64,000 bases of DNA from Bacillus sp. FJAT-50079 (GCF_018343515.1 NZ_JAGYPD010000001.1:434001-498000); one strand, 5' to 3'. Numbered from the stretch's first letter, positions 52,454 through 62,554 are shown. The notes: generated from the sequence alone by a model not told the origin. Numbers and translations are program-made.

Positions 52454-53653
52454 CTACCAATACATCTCCCAATCTTTCACTAGTCGTATTAATGCCTCGA
52501 AATAATAGTAGTCGCCCCAAATACAGCTTTCATCAATTCCACGACCGCCACCTTTATAATAAACAGCATGCTTTAAAATCCCATTTGCTTCACTATCGAT
52601 TTCAGTCGTATAATTTTCATAAAGTGATTGGATCATTACTAGAGCTGCATTCTCATATACCCTCTTATCCGGATCCGTTAATGGCAAATGCTTTGCGATT
52701 TCTAATAATCCACATACCGTAATCGCAGCAGCGGAACTATCACGCTCTTCATCACCTTCTGTGAAAATTAAGTCCCAATAGCAAATTTGGTCTTCCGGCA
52801 ATCGATTTAAATAATAATTCGTCAGCTTTTTCGATAACTCAATCAGGCTCCAGTCATTAATATAATGATGGCTTAAAGGAAATCCGTATATTCCCCATGC
52901 CTGCCCGCGTGCCCAACACGAGTCATCTGAATAGCCTTGTCGCGTATTTCCATACATAGGTTTCCCTGTTTCCGGATCCATATAATAAGTATGGAAGGTA
53001 GAAGCGTCTTCCCTGACAATATATTTTGCCGCTTGTTTTACATGCGTCTCTGCAATATCGCGATAAATGTTTTTCCCTGTTACTTCTGATGCCCAGTAAA
53101 GCAAAGGCAGATTAAGATTGCAGTCAATGATCATTCGGCCGCGCTCTTTAGGATCATTTAAATTCCCCCATGCTTGAATGATGCCTGCTTTGTCATAATA
53201 TCTTGTAATTAGTAGGTCAGCCGCTTGTAGCGCTGTTTCTTTTGCGACTTCGTTTCCGGTTAGCTTATATGCACTTACACATGATAAAGAGTACAAGAAG
53301 CCAAGATCATGATGGTCAACTTCAATTCGCTTTTCTAGACGTTCCTTAAAACTTTCTACATGTTTTTCCGCAACTTTGCGATATTTTTCATCGCCTGTCC
53401 ATTCGTATGCGAGCCAAAGCATTCCCGTCCAAAAGCTAGTTGTCCATTCAATATTGTCGATTGGCGGGTATACAAGATTTCTACTATTTGAATCTGGGAA
53501 AACATCTGTGAACTCATCTAGACTTTGATCAATTTTTGCCAGCACATGCTCGATTGCTTTTTCGACAAATGCTCGGTCTACTGGAGGAGCCTGCAAAAAT
53601 CGCTCAATATTTTTTATTTTCTCCTCTTTAACTTCTTCTACAAAAGTCGTCAT
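52454..53653 (-). CDS. Unsaturated glucuronyl hydrolase (GH88)
   Basis: The 399-residue enzyme hydrolyses the 4,5-unsaturated uronic acid from oligosaccharides released by polysaccharide lyases. The alpha/alpha-barrel motifs are EWTTSFWTGMLWLAYEWTGD at about 69, VDHHDLGFLYSLS (aspartate 116), MIIDCNLNLPLLYWASE (aspartate 177) and DSCWARGQAWGIYGF at about 225. Positions 116 and 177 correspond to the two catalytic aspartates (115/175) of the streptococcal enzyme that acts on chondroitin and hyaluronan disaccharides. No signal peptide is present. GAGGTGAAGGAA precedes ATG 53653. It follows an importer operon, from which it is parted by a dispersed repeat. Confidence 0.92.
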   Translation of the reverse strand: MTTFVEEVKEEKIKNIERFLQAPPVDRAFVEKAIEHVLAKIDQSLDEFTDVFPDSNSRNLVYPPIDNIEWTTSFWTGMLWLAYEWTGDEKYRKVAEKHVESFKERLEKRIEVDHHDLGFLYSLSCVSAYKLTGNEVAKETALQAADLLITRYYDKAGIIQAWGNLNDPKERGRMIIDCNLNLPLLYWASEVTGKNIYRDIAETHVKQAAKYIVREDASTFHTYYMDPETGKPMYGNTRQGYSDDSCWARGQAWGIYGFPLSHHYINDWSLIELSKKLTNYYLNRLPEDQICYWDLIFTEGDEERDSSAAAITVCGLLEIAKHLPLTDPDKRVYENAALVMIQSLYENYTTEIDSEANGILKHAVYYKGGGRGIDESCIWGDYYYFEALIRLVKDWEMYW

Positions 53654-53712
53654 TTCCTTCACCTCAATATGATATTTAAAGCAGAAAATACGTATTAGTT
53701 GCAAACTTAGTT

Positions 53713-53840
53713 GTTGATTTGCGTTCCAGGTGGACGCTTTCCGCGGGCGGTCCGTGAGCTTCCTCGTCGCTTAGCTCCTGCCCGGGATCTCACGTAGACC
53801 GTAGATCCCACAGGAGTCGCCACCTTCCACTCCAATCAAC
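53713..53840. repeat. GC-rich dispersed palindromic repeat, full copy
   Basis: The 128-base element starts GTTGATT and ends AATCAAC. Inner parts include GGTGGACG against CGCCACC, then CTTTCCGCGGGCGGTCCGTG, CTTCCTCGTCGCTTAGCTCC, and ACAGGAGTCGCC. It could fold into a long imperfect hairpin. The copies at 25677 and 35141 are related. It is a familiar kind of intergenic repeat in bacilli, between the permease and GH88 genes here. Confidence 0.75.
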
Positions 53841-53860
53841 TTGTGTACGCACATAGCCAA

Positions 53861-54727
53861 CTATTTTATTCCCGTATTTGCCACACCTTCGATAAAGTGA
53901 TCTTGTGCTAAGAAGTAGACGATGATCGTTGGTACAATGGCTGAGACGGCTGCTGCCATGAGCAAGGCGTATTCTGTGTTATATTCTGTGATAAAGTGCT
54001 GGATTCCGAGCTGTAATGTATATAAATGATCAGATGTTAAGTAAATTAACGGCCCTAGGAAATCATTCCATGAGTGCATAAATGAAAAAATAACGAGTGT
54101 TGCAATCGCTGGTTTTGAAAGCGGCATAATGATTCTCCAGTAAATCCCGAATTCGTTTAATCCGTCAATTCTTGCTGCTTCCATTAATTCATCTGGGATA
54201 GATAAGAAGAACTGTCTAAATAAAAATACTCCAAATGGATTAAAACAGCCTAGTAAAATTAATGCCCAATGTGAGTTAACGAGCCCTAATTCTTTCATAA
54301 GCATGAATTGTGGAATCATCATGACTTGATAAGGTATCATCATCGTCGCAATATATATGAAGAATAAGCGATTGCTTTCGGGAAACTTAATTTTTGCAAA
54401 TGCATATCCAGCAAGTGAGCTATTGATCACCAATAAAATAGTTGTTACGACAGCAATTTTTAGCGTATTTAAATAATAGAGATGGAACGGAACCTTCGTC
54501 CAAACTGCTTGATAGTTGCTCCAGCGAAATGTTTCTGGAATCCATTTAATCGGAAATCCAAAAATTTCCGACTCTGCCTTTAATGAAGCAGATAACATCC
54601 ATACAAATGGAAGGACCATCATGAGTGAAACTAAAATAATGACCACATATTTAATGATTTGTTTCATCGATATTTTTTTTGATTTTTGTATAGGTGTATA
54701 ACTTGAAGCTTTAGTTGCCATTTCCAT
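53861..54727 (-). CDS. Carbohydrate ABC importer permease (MalG type)
   Basis: The 288-residue protein has six membrane segments and the EAA loop ELMEAARIDGLNEFGIYWRII. FLAQDHFIEGVANTGIK at the C-terminus is typical of the second permease of GAG-, glucan- and other oligosaccharide importers. Its upstream partner (54764) is 36 bases away, and together with the binding protein at 55730 they form the second ATPase-less ABC importer of this locus. AAAGGAGC lies before ATG 54727. Confidence 0.87.
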   Translation of the reverse strand: MEMATKASSYTPIQKSKKISMKQIIKYVVIILVSLMMVLPFVWMLSASLKAESEIFGFPIKWIPETFRWSNYQAVWTKVPFHLYYLNTLKIAVVTTILLVINSSLAGYAFAKIKFPESNRLFFIYIATMMIPYQVMMIPQFMLMKELGLVNSHWALILLGCFNPFGVFLFRQFFLSIPDELMEAARIDGLNEFGIYWRIIMPLSKPAIATLVIFSFMHSWNDFLGPLIYLTSDHLYTLQLGIQHFITEYNTEYALLMAAAVSAIVPTIIVYFLAQDHFIEGVANTGIK

Positions 54728-54763
54728 TGGAAACGTCAGCTCCTTTCTGTGTACTAAGATTGA

Positions 54764-55663
54764 TTATTGGTCAAACCCACTTTTTTGCACCTTAAACTGA
54801 ATAAAGGCGAATAATAGAATGAGCATAAACAACACATAAGCCATTGATGACGCATATCCGTATTCAAATTGTTTAAATGCCGTGTTATAAATGTCGTAAA
54901 CAAGGACATGTGTTGATCTTCCTGGTCCACCACCTGTTAAAATATAAATTAAATCAAATACTTTAAAGGAGTTAATGACTCCGATAATCGTTGTGAAAAA
55001 TAATACAGGAGCCAACATCGGTACGGTTACATTGAAAAACTTTGAAACTGGGCCTGCGCCATCAAGCTCAGCCGCTTCATATAAATAATTCGGTATCCCT
55101 TGCAATCCAGCTAAAAACAAAACCATATAATATCCGATCGAATGCCATATATACACAATAGAAACGGAAACAAGCGCCCAACTCGGGGATGAAAGCCAGC
55201 CTGGGGGATTATCGATACCGATTGTCGTAAGAAATCCATTAATCGGTCCCATTGATGGATTAAAAATCAGTTGCCAAACTGCAGCAACTGCAATCGTTGC
55301 TGTTACATATGGCAAAAATACAGCTGTTCTAAACACTTTTACAAAGCGAATCCCTTTATTCAAGGCAACCGCAATTAAAACGGATAAAAACAATGTGATT
55401 GGAACAGAAATTAATGTAAATAGAATACTATTAATAAATGAAATTCGAAAATTAGCATCGGACAGTAAATTTTTATAGTTCTGTAACCCAATAAACTCAA
55501 TCTTCCCAAAGCCGTTCCATGAGGTAAAACTCATCGCAAAAGAGGCGATAACGGGAATGAAAATAAATACGAGGAAGCCCAATATATTCGGAAGTAGAAA
55601 TGTGTAAGCAATTAAACGATTTCTTCTTACCACTTTCGATTTTGGCGCACTCACTTGCTTCAT
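54764..55663 (-). CDS. Carbohydrate ABC importer permease (MalF type)
   Basis: The 299-residue protein has six membrane segments, the EAA loop NYLYEAAELDGAGPVSKFF and the ILTGGGPGRSTHVLVYDIY segment characteristic of the first permease of CUT1-type importers. AAAGGAC precedes the ATG. It follows the binding-protein gene after a hairpin that likely lowers its expression. Confidence 0.88.
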   Translation of the reverse strand: MKQVSAPKSKVVRRNRLIAYTFLLPNILGFLVFIFIPVIASFAMSFTSWNGFGKIEFIGLQNYKNLLSDANFRISFINSILFTLISVPITLFLSVLIAVALNKGIRFVKVFRTAVFLPYVTATIAVAAVWQLIFNPSMGPINGFLTTIGIDNPPGWLSSPSWALVSVSIVYIWHSIGYYMVLFLAGLQGIPNYLYEAAELDGAGPVSKFFNVTVPMLAPVLFFTTIIGVINSFKVFDLIYILTGGGPGRSTHVLVYDIYNTAFKQFEYGYASSMAYVLFMLILLFAFIQFKVQKSGFDQ

Positions 55664-55687
55664 GATGTTCAGTCCTTTCTATTAAAG

Positions 55688-55724
55688 AACCGGCACTGTC
55701 GATTGCGGCAGTGCCGTGCTTTTT
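55688..55724 (-). promoter_or_regulatory. Intercistronic hairpin after the binding-protein gene
   Basis: CGGCACTG and CAGTGCCG form an eight-pair stem around a ten-base loop; on the minus strand GTTCTTTAAT follows. It probably acts as a partial terminator or stabiliser between the binding protein and permeases. Confidence 0.6.
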
Positions 55725-55729
55725 AATGA

Positions 55730-57052
55730 TTACTTACCTTCGTACTTACTTGCCCATTCCTTTTGAACTCGTTCTGAAATTTTGTCAATCGCTTCATCAA
55801 CCGTTTGTTCACCAATTAAGGCAAGTTCACCCTCTTGGGTAAAGATTTGCCCGACAACAACGTTCTTTACACCTTGAAGCATTGGGTATTCCGGATATTC
55901 TTTTGCTTCTAAGAAGTAATGGAGATTTTCTGGTTTTTGTGAGCCATCACCAAGATAAGCCTTTTCAACGTCTTCATCCATATAGCCTGTTAAATAACCG
56001 TTAGAAGCAAATTGTACTGCCCCTTCTTTACCTGTTGCATATTTTAAGAACTCAAACGCTTCTTTTGGATGCTTCGTGTTGTTATTCATCATAACCGTTA
56101 CCGGAAGTGCAGTTGTTGTATTTTTCGCTATGCCTTCTGGATGTGGAACAGGTACGACATCCCAATCAAAGTCGATATCACCTGCTGTTTCAGCCTCACG
56201 AAGTTGCGCTACATGCCAGTCACCAATGATACTCATCGCTACATTCCCTTTTTGGAATGCTGCATTATAGTGTGCACCTGTTGTTACTTGCTCAGACCAG
56301 CCCATAATGGAGCCATCTTTTTCTAGGTCTAAACGGAATTGTAATGCATCTTTAAATGGGGTTAAATCTTTATCAATAATGGTTGCACCTTCTTGCACTG
56401 CACTCATATACCATAGTTGCGGCCATTGTTGGATATATGCTCCGTATACTTTATTTTCGCCGCTTCCGCTCGTCATCTTCTTCGCCAATTCACGGAATTC
56501 ATCCCATGTCATATCGTCCGTTGGGTGTTCAACGCCTTTTTCATCGAATAATGTTTTGTTGTAGTAAAGCAGTGTATTTGATTTACGATAAGGAAGACTT
56601 TTGACTTCATCCTCATGTTTGTACGTGTCATACATCGTTCCAAATCCCGATACATCTAACCCGCTTTCTTTTATTAAATCGTCTAGTGAAGCCAATAATC
56701 CTGTATCAATCATTTGATCCATTTGTCCTGTAAATAAATCATAGCCATCACCGCTTGAAAGCTGCATACGAATTTTTTCATAGTATTGCTGTTGTGGAAA
56801 TGATTCAAATGTAATATCTATATTTGGGTGATCCTTTTTAAAATCCTCATAAACACTTTCAAAGGTTTCCTTGTCATCAGGGAAAACCGCCATTTTCAAA
56901 CTTACACTTTCATTTGAATTCTCGTTGTTTTTTGCTTCGCCATTATTTTCCTTAGCATTCGCATTACTTTCATTTGAATTTCCGCTCGAACATCCAACGA
57001 TGATTCCGATACAAAGAATGATCATCGCTATTAATCCCATTGTCTTTTTCAC
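55730..57052 (-). CDS. Carbohydrate ABC importer substrate-binding lipoprotein
   Basis: The 440-residue protein has a lipobox IVGCS (cysteine at 21), an asparagine-rich linker (NSNESNANAKENNGEAKN) and a family-1 solute-binding domain (LKMAVFPDDKETFESVYEDF, PYRKSNTLLYYNKTLFDEKG). It is presumed to bind unsaturated oligosaccharides from the PL8 lyase. It starts at GTG 57052, eight bases after AAGGGGG. A sigma-A promoter with an overlapping cre-like sequence lies 33 bases upstream. The divergent gene is a sensor kinase. Confidence 0.87.
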   Translation of the reverse strand: MKKTMGLIAMIILCIGIIVGCSSGNSNESNANAKENNGEAKNNENSNESVSLKMAVFPDDKETFESVYEDFKKDHPNIDITFESFPQQQYYEKIRMQLSSGDGYDLFTGQMDQMIDTGLLASLDDLIKESGLDVSGFGTMYDTYKHEDEVKSLPYRKSNTLLYYNKTLFDEKGVEHPTDDMTWDEFRELAKKMTSGSGENKVYGAYIQQWPQLWYMSAVQEGATIIDKDLTPFKDALQFRLDLEKDGSIMGWSEQVTTGAHYNAAFQKGNVAMSIIGDWHVAQLREAETAGDIDFDWDVVPVPHPEGIAKNTTTALPVTVMMNNNTKHPKEAFEFLKYATGKEGAVQFASNGYLTGYMDEDVEKAYLGDGSQKPENLHYFLEAKEYPEYPMLQGVKNVVVGQIFTQEGELALIGEQTVDEAIDKISERVQKEWASKYEGK

Positions 57053-57084
57053 TTCGTTGTCCCCCTTATGTTTTGAAATGTTTT

Positions 57085-57112
57085 ATTGTATACTCAGTGT
57101 AAGGGTTTTCAA
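57085..57112 (-). promoter_or_regulatory. Promoter of the second ABC importer, with overlapping cre-like site
   Basis: On the minus strand TTGAAA (57112-57107) and TACAAT (57090-57085) are 16 bases apart. TGTAAGGGTTTTCA at 57098-57111 (plus strand) matches the cre consensus except for G at the central C. If bound by CcpA it would block the promoter. Confidence 0.5.
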
Positions 57113-57170
57113 CCCGTTGAATAAGTAGAAAGTTTTATACCCCTCTTACCAACCATCAGGAGTGAACAGA

Positions 57171-58676
57171 ATGATCTTCTTATCCTTACTATGCATCGTC
57201 GTATTAATCTTTTTCATTTACAAAAATATGAGAAGCTCATCCATCTTTTTTTTATCTACTTTAACGATTAGTTGGATTTTGGCTTATATTTCATTCACCC
57301 TTTATTTATCAAAATTCAATTATTATTTTAATATCGTCAACCAATTTATCGATTTCAGTCCAGGAACGTGGAATAATCTCGTCTTGAGAAATTTCGACGG
57401 GATTACGTTAATTCGCCTATTTAATTTCGGAATCATCTTATTTTATTTTTCTTTTTTGTGCTTCGCTGTCTCCTTTGTTGAGTTCATTAAAAATAAAAGA
57501 AAACAAATCTATGTATATAGCATTCTAGGCATTTTTGGTTTAATTCAATTTATTTATTATGATCCTAGTGTTCATCTTTTGCTGCAAGATTACGCTGTAA
57601 CTATGGGTAAATTACGCCTATATCATCTTTACAGCAATGTTGGGGATACTATCTTTCAAACGATTAACCTTTTACATATTATTGGTGGGCTATTCTTATT
57701 TGCTTACCACTTCATCCTCTATTACAAATTAAGATATATTCGCCATTACACACTTTATAATGTAGTAAGTCTTTTACCTTTAACACTATTGCATTTATTA
57801 ATTTTCTATTGGGCTCCAAATAATTTTGTAAAAATAACATTTAGCGAAAGTTATATTAATTATTTGCAGCCGCCTCTCCATAACGCTTTATTTGAATATC
57901 GCTTTTTTCCTTTGCTTGCCCTGTTCGCAGTTGGTTTAATGATCTATAACGTATTTAAGTACAAAGCAATCGAATCGCGCTATTCAAGTATTAATGTAAT
58001 TACAAAGAAAAAACTGGATACCGCCTCATTAGGAGTTCGGGCATTTACACACGCAATCAAAAATCATCTGCTCGCCATCCGCTCTGAAGCTGAATATTTA
58101 CAAGAAAAGCTCGCTGATGATGAAGATGCATTATATAGCTTAAAGCTCATGATTGACGCTTGTGAGAATTCATTTCAAAGCATTAACGAAGCAAATGAAA
58201 AGTTAAGATCGATTACATTAAACATGAAACCTGTGCCTTTATCTGTCCCAATTAAGAAAGCTCTTGAAAGATTCCATGCGAAAACATTAAATGTCAACCT
58301 ACACTTTCCTCATTCAGATCGAGATACAATTGTATATATAGATGAGGAATATGTTCAAGAAGCCATTTATAATATCCTTAAAAACTCGGTCGAAGCTGTT
58401 TCTAACAAACATGGGGATGTATGGATCAAAATGGAGGAGGTTGGTCAATGGGGGACGATTATTATTACTGATAATGGCCCGGGGATTGATGCTGAAAATA
58501 TAGATGAAATTTTCACCCCATTTTTCTCAACGAAGCCTTCGATTACGAACTGGGGGATTGGCCTTTCCTTTTGCCATAAAGTCATTACTGCTCACGGTGG
58601 AAAAATTGAAGTGACAAGTGAAAAGGGGAAAAAGACTCAATTTGATATTTTATTGCCGATTGTTAATAAACTATAA
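57171..58676 (+). CDS. Sensor histidine kinase with multi-spanning N-terminus
   Basis: The 501-residue kinase has about seven membrane segments in residues 1-262 and no large external domain. The H-box follows at about 289-300 (VRAFTHAIKNHLLAI, phosphohistidine probably 294). The ATPase domain has NILKNSVEAVS, DNGPGID and TNWGIGLSFCHKVITAHGGK. ATG 57171 is eight bases after AGGAG; the GTG at 57162 touches it. Its likely partner is the LuxR-type response regulator at 62763: the two face the same way on either side of the PL8 lyase gene, which points the other way. The signal is unknown, possibly a membrane-associated or imported product. Confidence 0.82.
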   Translation: MIFLSLLCIVVLIFFIYKNMRSSSIFFLSTLTISWILAYISFTLYLSKFNYYFNIVNQFIDFSPGTWNNLVLRNFDGITLIRLFNFGIILFYFSFLCFAVSFVEFIKNKRKQIYVYSILGIFGLIQFIYYDPSVHLLLQDYAVTMGKLRLYHLYSNVGDTIFQTINLLHIIGGLFLFAYHFILYYKLRYIRHYTLYNVVSLLPLTLLHLLIFYWAPNNFVKITFSESYINYLQPPLHNALFEYRFFPLLALFAVGLMIYNVFKYKAIESRYSSINVITKKKLDTASLGVRAFTHAIKNHLLAIRSEAEYLQEKLADDEDALYSLKLMIDACENSFQSINEANEKLRSITLNMKPVPLSVPIKKALERFHAKTLNVNLHFPHSDRDTIVYIDEEYVQEAIYNILKNSVEAVSNKHGDVWIKMEEVGQWGTIIITDNGPGIDAENIDEIFTPFFSTKPSITNWGIGLSFCHKVITAHGGKIEVTSEKGKKTQFDILLPIVNKL

Positions 58677-58686
58677 TTGCTGGCTA

Positions 58687-58720
58687 CAAAAAGGGACTCC
58701 CTACTTATACAGGAGTCCCA
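58687..58720 (-). terminator. Terminator of the PL8 lyase gene
   Basis: GGGACTCC and GGAGTCCC form an eight-pair stem followed by TTTTTG on the minus strand. It lies between the convergent kinase and lyase genes and may serve both. Confidence 0.75.
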
Positions 58721-58729
58721 TTCAACATT

Positions 58730-61700
58730 TTATTTAATTTTCATACTTCCCCGAAAGGCTTGATCTTTGATGTCGAGTACCACTTGTCCATCATCATCTA
58801 AAATAAGAGTGGAAAGTTGGGCGGATGATATATTCATGAACAATATTACTTCAAACACCTTCCCGTTTTTATCACGAGCTTTCGCCTTAATTTCGGCGGT
58901 TGCTTCATCCAGTTGAACTAAGCTTGCTTCTTTTAAATCTAATTGTAATCCGCTTGGTGTAATATGAATGCTTGCATCTCCAATGAGGCTATTATTCTTT
59001 CCTGATGTCCATTTACTCTGAATATGCAATTTCTTGCCAAGCTCTAAATTCTTTGGCAAATCGATATGGCCATTAGCTTGAATCTTAATTCCAGATTTAA
59101 TAGGTTCAGAAGATTGATCTTTCATTTGAAGTTTAGTAGTAAATGTTTCCCCTTGCGCCTGGTCTACATTGATCTCCAATTTTATTTTTCCATCTACTTG
59201 TTTTACTTTCACATTTTCATCTGCTTCTAATACTTTTGACATTTCCCCAGCAACTTCGATAATGACACGTCCTTCATTTTCCATCGTCGGATCTGAAACA
59301 GCAATGTCGAGTATCCCATCTGTCTCCTGCATCGTAACAGAAGCTTTTTGGTACACTGTTAAAGGTCCAACCGTTTGCTTTTCATCATTCCAGAAGTTTG
59401 CACCGATCATATTTTCTTTCACTTCCTGAACAGCTTGAACAGCAGAATCGTTTCTTAAAATTTGAATATCCGGTTGTTTTGCGTACTCTTCCGTTTGCTC
59501 TTGGCTTCGACCTGGAAGAAGAACGTATGAATACGTATCATTTTCAGGTTTTACGCCATGGTCAAACCACATCGTCGCGTAAGCTCTCTTGATTGGGTCT
59601 GCTGGTTCCGTGTAATTAATGTCCTTCCATGCACCTGTTCGCTCTTCTTTTTTTACTGTTAATGTTTTTCCTTCCGGAAAATAGTATCCAATGTCCGCAC
59701 CTTGGACATTCCCTTCAAGATGAGCCCACTCGGCAGCTAATTTTTGATCAGTTCCATTGTTTAAATCAGGGGCTTCCCCATTAATGACAAGTTTATTAGA
59801 GGCGTCATCGCGGATCTTGCGATTTTCCACAATCGTTTCGATGTTTCGCTCTTCACCACTTGTAATGCCAGTTCCAAGTGCAACAATTTCGTCATTAAAC
59901 ATGAACCATGATTTTTTTGCGGTAAGAGAACTGTTCCAGCCTATATAAGACATACCTGTTGAGCCGAAGCGATCGTTTAATGTTGAGCCGCCTACCCACG
60001 TCTCTGATGATGTATGCTCACCGCTTCCATCTGCTCTTATCGTCGTATCGACTGTCGTTCCAGGCATCCGGTAAGGATCTACGGTCGGCCAAAAATCATC
60101 GCTATATTGGCCAAGATCAGCGTTGTATAAATACGTCATTCCATCACCTGTATACCAGCCTTTACGGTTTTCATCGTTCATATCTTCATAGTTTTGAATA
60201 CGACTCGAATACATGCTAATTCCAAACGCATAGCCAGGTTTTCTATGGACTACACGGTCCATAGCCGCAAACGTCTTATGGAAGTCAAGATCTCCCCTTG
60301 CCGTTACATTGGGATTATCCAAAAGTTGTTTAGCCAAAGTCATATCACGGAAATTCCCTGCATTCTCCAAATAATCTAAGAAGGTGTCTTCTTGCAGCCA
60401 ATATTTTGCCATTTTCTCATATTTTTCTGCAAATGGCTCAGGCGCAAATTGGGCCATACGAATCACACTTTTAATAATTGTATGTCCTGCCACATGATCT
60501 TGAAGGAAGCTGCGAGAAATGGCTCTTCCTCTTACCATATCCATTAAAGCACCTTTATACATAAATGGTTCATAGGCATTTTCAATCCATTCATACACAT
60601 TATTGACCTTTGGATCCTTCACATCCCAAGTAGACTCACTCAGTAGTTCAAGTAGCTCTGTCAAACCTTCGATTAATACGATTCCGTAAGATCCGTTGTA
60701 AGCAATATTTTCATGTTGTACAAACGACCCATCTTTATAAAATCCGTTTCCTTCTGTTACATTTTCAAATGTTTGACTAAGTGCATCACGCGCGGCGGCG
60801 ATTTTATCGGTATCCTTCACTATCACTCCACGCACACCGACTACTTTACTTACATCAATTCGATTCGCTCCAAATGCTTCTCGATATCTTTCAGGCGTCG
60901 TTGCACCCGATTTCGTTGGATCGGGCTGAAAATGATCGACTACACTCAAATAACGATGTACGGTTTCTTTATCCATATAATCGTATAAAAGAACCATAAT
61001 ATTATTTAATTCATTTGGCACTCCAATCTCCCAATTCCACCAATTGCTATACTGAATGATATTTTCGTTATACTGGTTTTGATATAACCACTCAAGCGCC
61101 GATAACATATCCTCCAACAAGGCAGGGTTACGATATAGAGACGAATGTTCATTTGTAAAAACATGGGCCATTGCAGTAATATTACGGTAGTTCGCTCTTA
61201 TATCTGCTGAATTATCTTTGCTGGCAAACTCAGTCCATAAATATGTACGGTTTTCATTTTTCACCATACTTTTCCAAATTGCCTCTGCCGTCTTTGTTTT
61301 ATTTTTAATCACCTCTGCCATTCGCTCATTCGATCCATCAAAATAGTCTAGGCTTGTAATCTGGTTTTCCCATCTTTTTCGTAGCTGATCATATTCATCT
61401 AACGCAACAGCTTGAACAGTGATCTGGCTTTCACTTTTTACTCTTCCATCTTCGGTCTCAACAGTAATTGTAGCTGTTCCCGCAGAAACGGCTTCAACAA
61501 ACCCATTTTGAATTAAAGCCACCTCTTCATTTGAAGAACGCCAAACCAATGTTTCAGCATCCGCATTTTTAGGAGTCATATTTGCTTTAAGCAAACGAAT
61601 TTCTCCTGATTCCAAGTTAAGTTCCTTAGGGTTCAGGTCAAGCCCTTCGATAGCTGGTGCTTCTTCATTATCGTTTTTGGTCACTTTTACATGACTGCTA

Positions 61701-62500
61701 GCAGATAACCCATTATCGGTAGAAACAGTGATCATCGCTTCACCTACTGAAATGCCAGTCACTATGCCATTCTCCACTGTCGCAACTGTTTCATTCGTGG
61801 AAGACCAAGAGATGCTGGAACTAGTATCAGCAGGATCGACTATTGCATTCAATAATGCTGTTTCTTGCTCTTTCAAGACAATCTCACTCTGTTCAATGGA
61901 GATCGATTGTGCAGGATTGATTAATTCAAGCGAAACATCGTCAAACATTGCTACACCCGTCCCTGTTTCGAAGAAAAGCTGTACTCGAATACTGTCTGCA
62001 TGTACGGGAACCTTTACATCCATTTTGATTTGTGTCCAATCATGCGTCCCTGTCAATCGATTAGAATATAATAGGTCGAGTTGTTGACTGCCCTCATATA
62101 AAACGACTCTGATGCGGGCACCTTGGCCGCTAACGATATCTTCTGTTTTCAGCCAAGTGCTTAGCTGATATGTTTTCCCTCCTATTACCGATACGTCTTG
62201 TGACACGGCTGCTCTGCCATTTTCTTCACTGGATATTTTTAATCCATAATTACCTGTATGAGCTGCATCTTCAGATATGGATACAACTGGATTTCCCGTC
62301 GGCTTCCAAACACTCCAGTTCGCTGCCCCTAATTGGTCCCATCCTGCGCTTGCACTTTCAGTCTCTTCCAAGCTAGGATTAAGTAATAGCCGCTTTGATT
62401 CATCTGCTTGAACAATTGATACATTTAGGACCATCGTTAATAATAACGATAGACTAATAAAAATAGATAGACTCTTTTTCACTAGCTGCCTTGTAATCAT
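58730..62500 (-). CDS. Secreted polysaccharide lyase PL8 (hyaluronan/chondroitin lyase type)
   Basis: The 1256-residue protein has a signal peptide (1-32), a CBM4/9-like carbohydrate-binding module (about 38-195), two bacterial Ig-like (Big2) domains (about 198-274 and 283-365), and a PL8 catalytic part. The alpha/alpha-toroid (about 370-730) has the aromatic patch NWWNWEIGVPNE (486-497). Likely catalytic residues, counted against pneumococcal hyaluronate lyase from memory, are Asn546, His596, Tyr605, Arg659 and Arg663. A beta-sandwich region follows. PL8 enzymes cleave hyaluronan, chondroitin or xanthan by beta-elimination; GH88 and sulfatases nearby favour glycosaminoglycans. No cell-wall sorting signal is seen. 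AAAGGAGAG precedes the ATG and a cre site lies 55 bases upstream. Confidence 0.9.
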   Translation of the reverse strand: MITRQLVKKSLSIFISLSLLLTMVLNVSIVQADESKRLLLNPSLEETESASAGWDQLGAANWSVWKPTGNPVVSISEDAAHTGNYGLKISSEENGRAAVSQDVSVIGGKTYQLSTWLKTEDIVSGQGARIRVVLYEGSQQLDLLYSNRLTGTHDWTQIKMDVKVPVHADSIRVQLFFETGTGVAMFDDVSLELINPAQSISIEQSEIVLKEQETALLNAIVDPADTSSSISWSSTNETVATVENGIVTGISVGEAMITVSTDNGLSASSHVKVTKNDNEEAPAIEGLDLNPKELNLESGEIRLLKANMTPKNADAETLVWRSSNEEVALIQNGFVEAVSAGTATITVETEDGRVKSESQITVQAVALDEYDQLRKRWENQITSLDYFDGSNERMAEVIKNKTKTAEAIWKSMVKNENRTYLWTEFASKDNSADIRANYRNITAMAHVFTNEHSSLYRNPALLEDMLSALEWLYQNQYNENIIQYSNWWNWEIGVPNELNNIMVLLYDYMDKETVHRYLSVVDHFQPDPTKSGATTPERYREAFGANRIDVSKVVGVRGVIVKDTDKIAAARDALSQTFENVTEGNGFYKDGSFVQHENIAYNGSYGIVLIEGLTELLELLSESTWDVKDPKVNNVYEWIENAYEPFMYKGALMDMVRGRAISRSFLQDHVAGHTIIKSVIRMAQFAPEPFAEKYEKMAKYWLQEDTFLDYLENAGNFRDMTLAKQLLDNPNVTARGDLDFHKTFAAMDRVVHRKPGYAFGISMYSSRIQNYEDMNDENRKGWYTGDGMTYLYNADLGQYSDDFWPTVDPYRMPGTTVDTTIRADGSGEHTSSETWVGGSTLNDRFGSTGMSYIGWNSSLTAKKSWFMFNDEIVALGTGITSGEERNIETIVENRKIRDDASNKLVINGEAPDLNNGTDQKLAAEWAHLEGNVQGADIGYYFPEGKTLTVKKEERTGAWKDINYTEPADPIKRAYATMWFDHGVKPENDTYSYVLLPGRSQEQTEEYAKQPDIQILRNDSAVQAVQEVKENMIGANFWNDEKQTVGPLTVYQKASVTMQETDGILDIAVSDPTMENEGRVIIEVAGEMSKVLEADENVKVKQVDGKIKLEINVDQAQGETFTTKLQMKDQSSEPIKSGIKIQANGHIDLPKNLELGKKLHIQSKWTSGKNNSLIGDASIHITPSGLQLDLKEASLVQLDEATAEIKAKARDKNGKVFEVILFMNISSAQLSTLILDDDGQVVLDIKDQAFRGSMKIK

Positions 62501-62554
62501 TCTTTCTCTCCTTTTCGTAATATTAATTCGCCTTTGGAAAGGTACCCTCTTCTT

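Noticed and set aside
61728-62087. 119-codon plus-strand frame opposite the PL8 gene
   Set aside because: A shadow of the lyase Big2 and CBM region, with no ribosome-binding site or domain.
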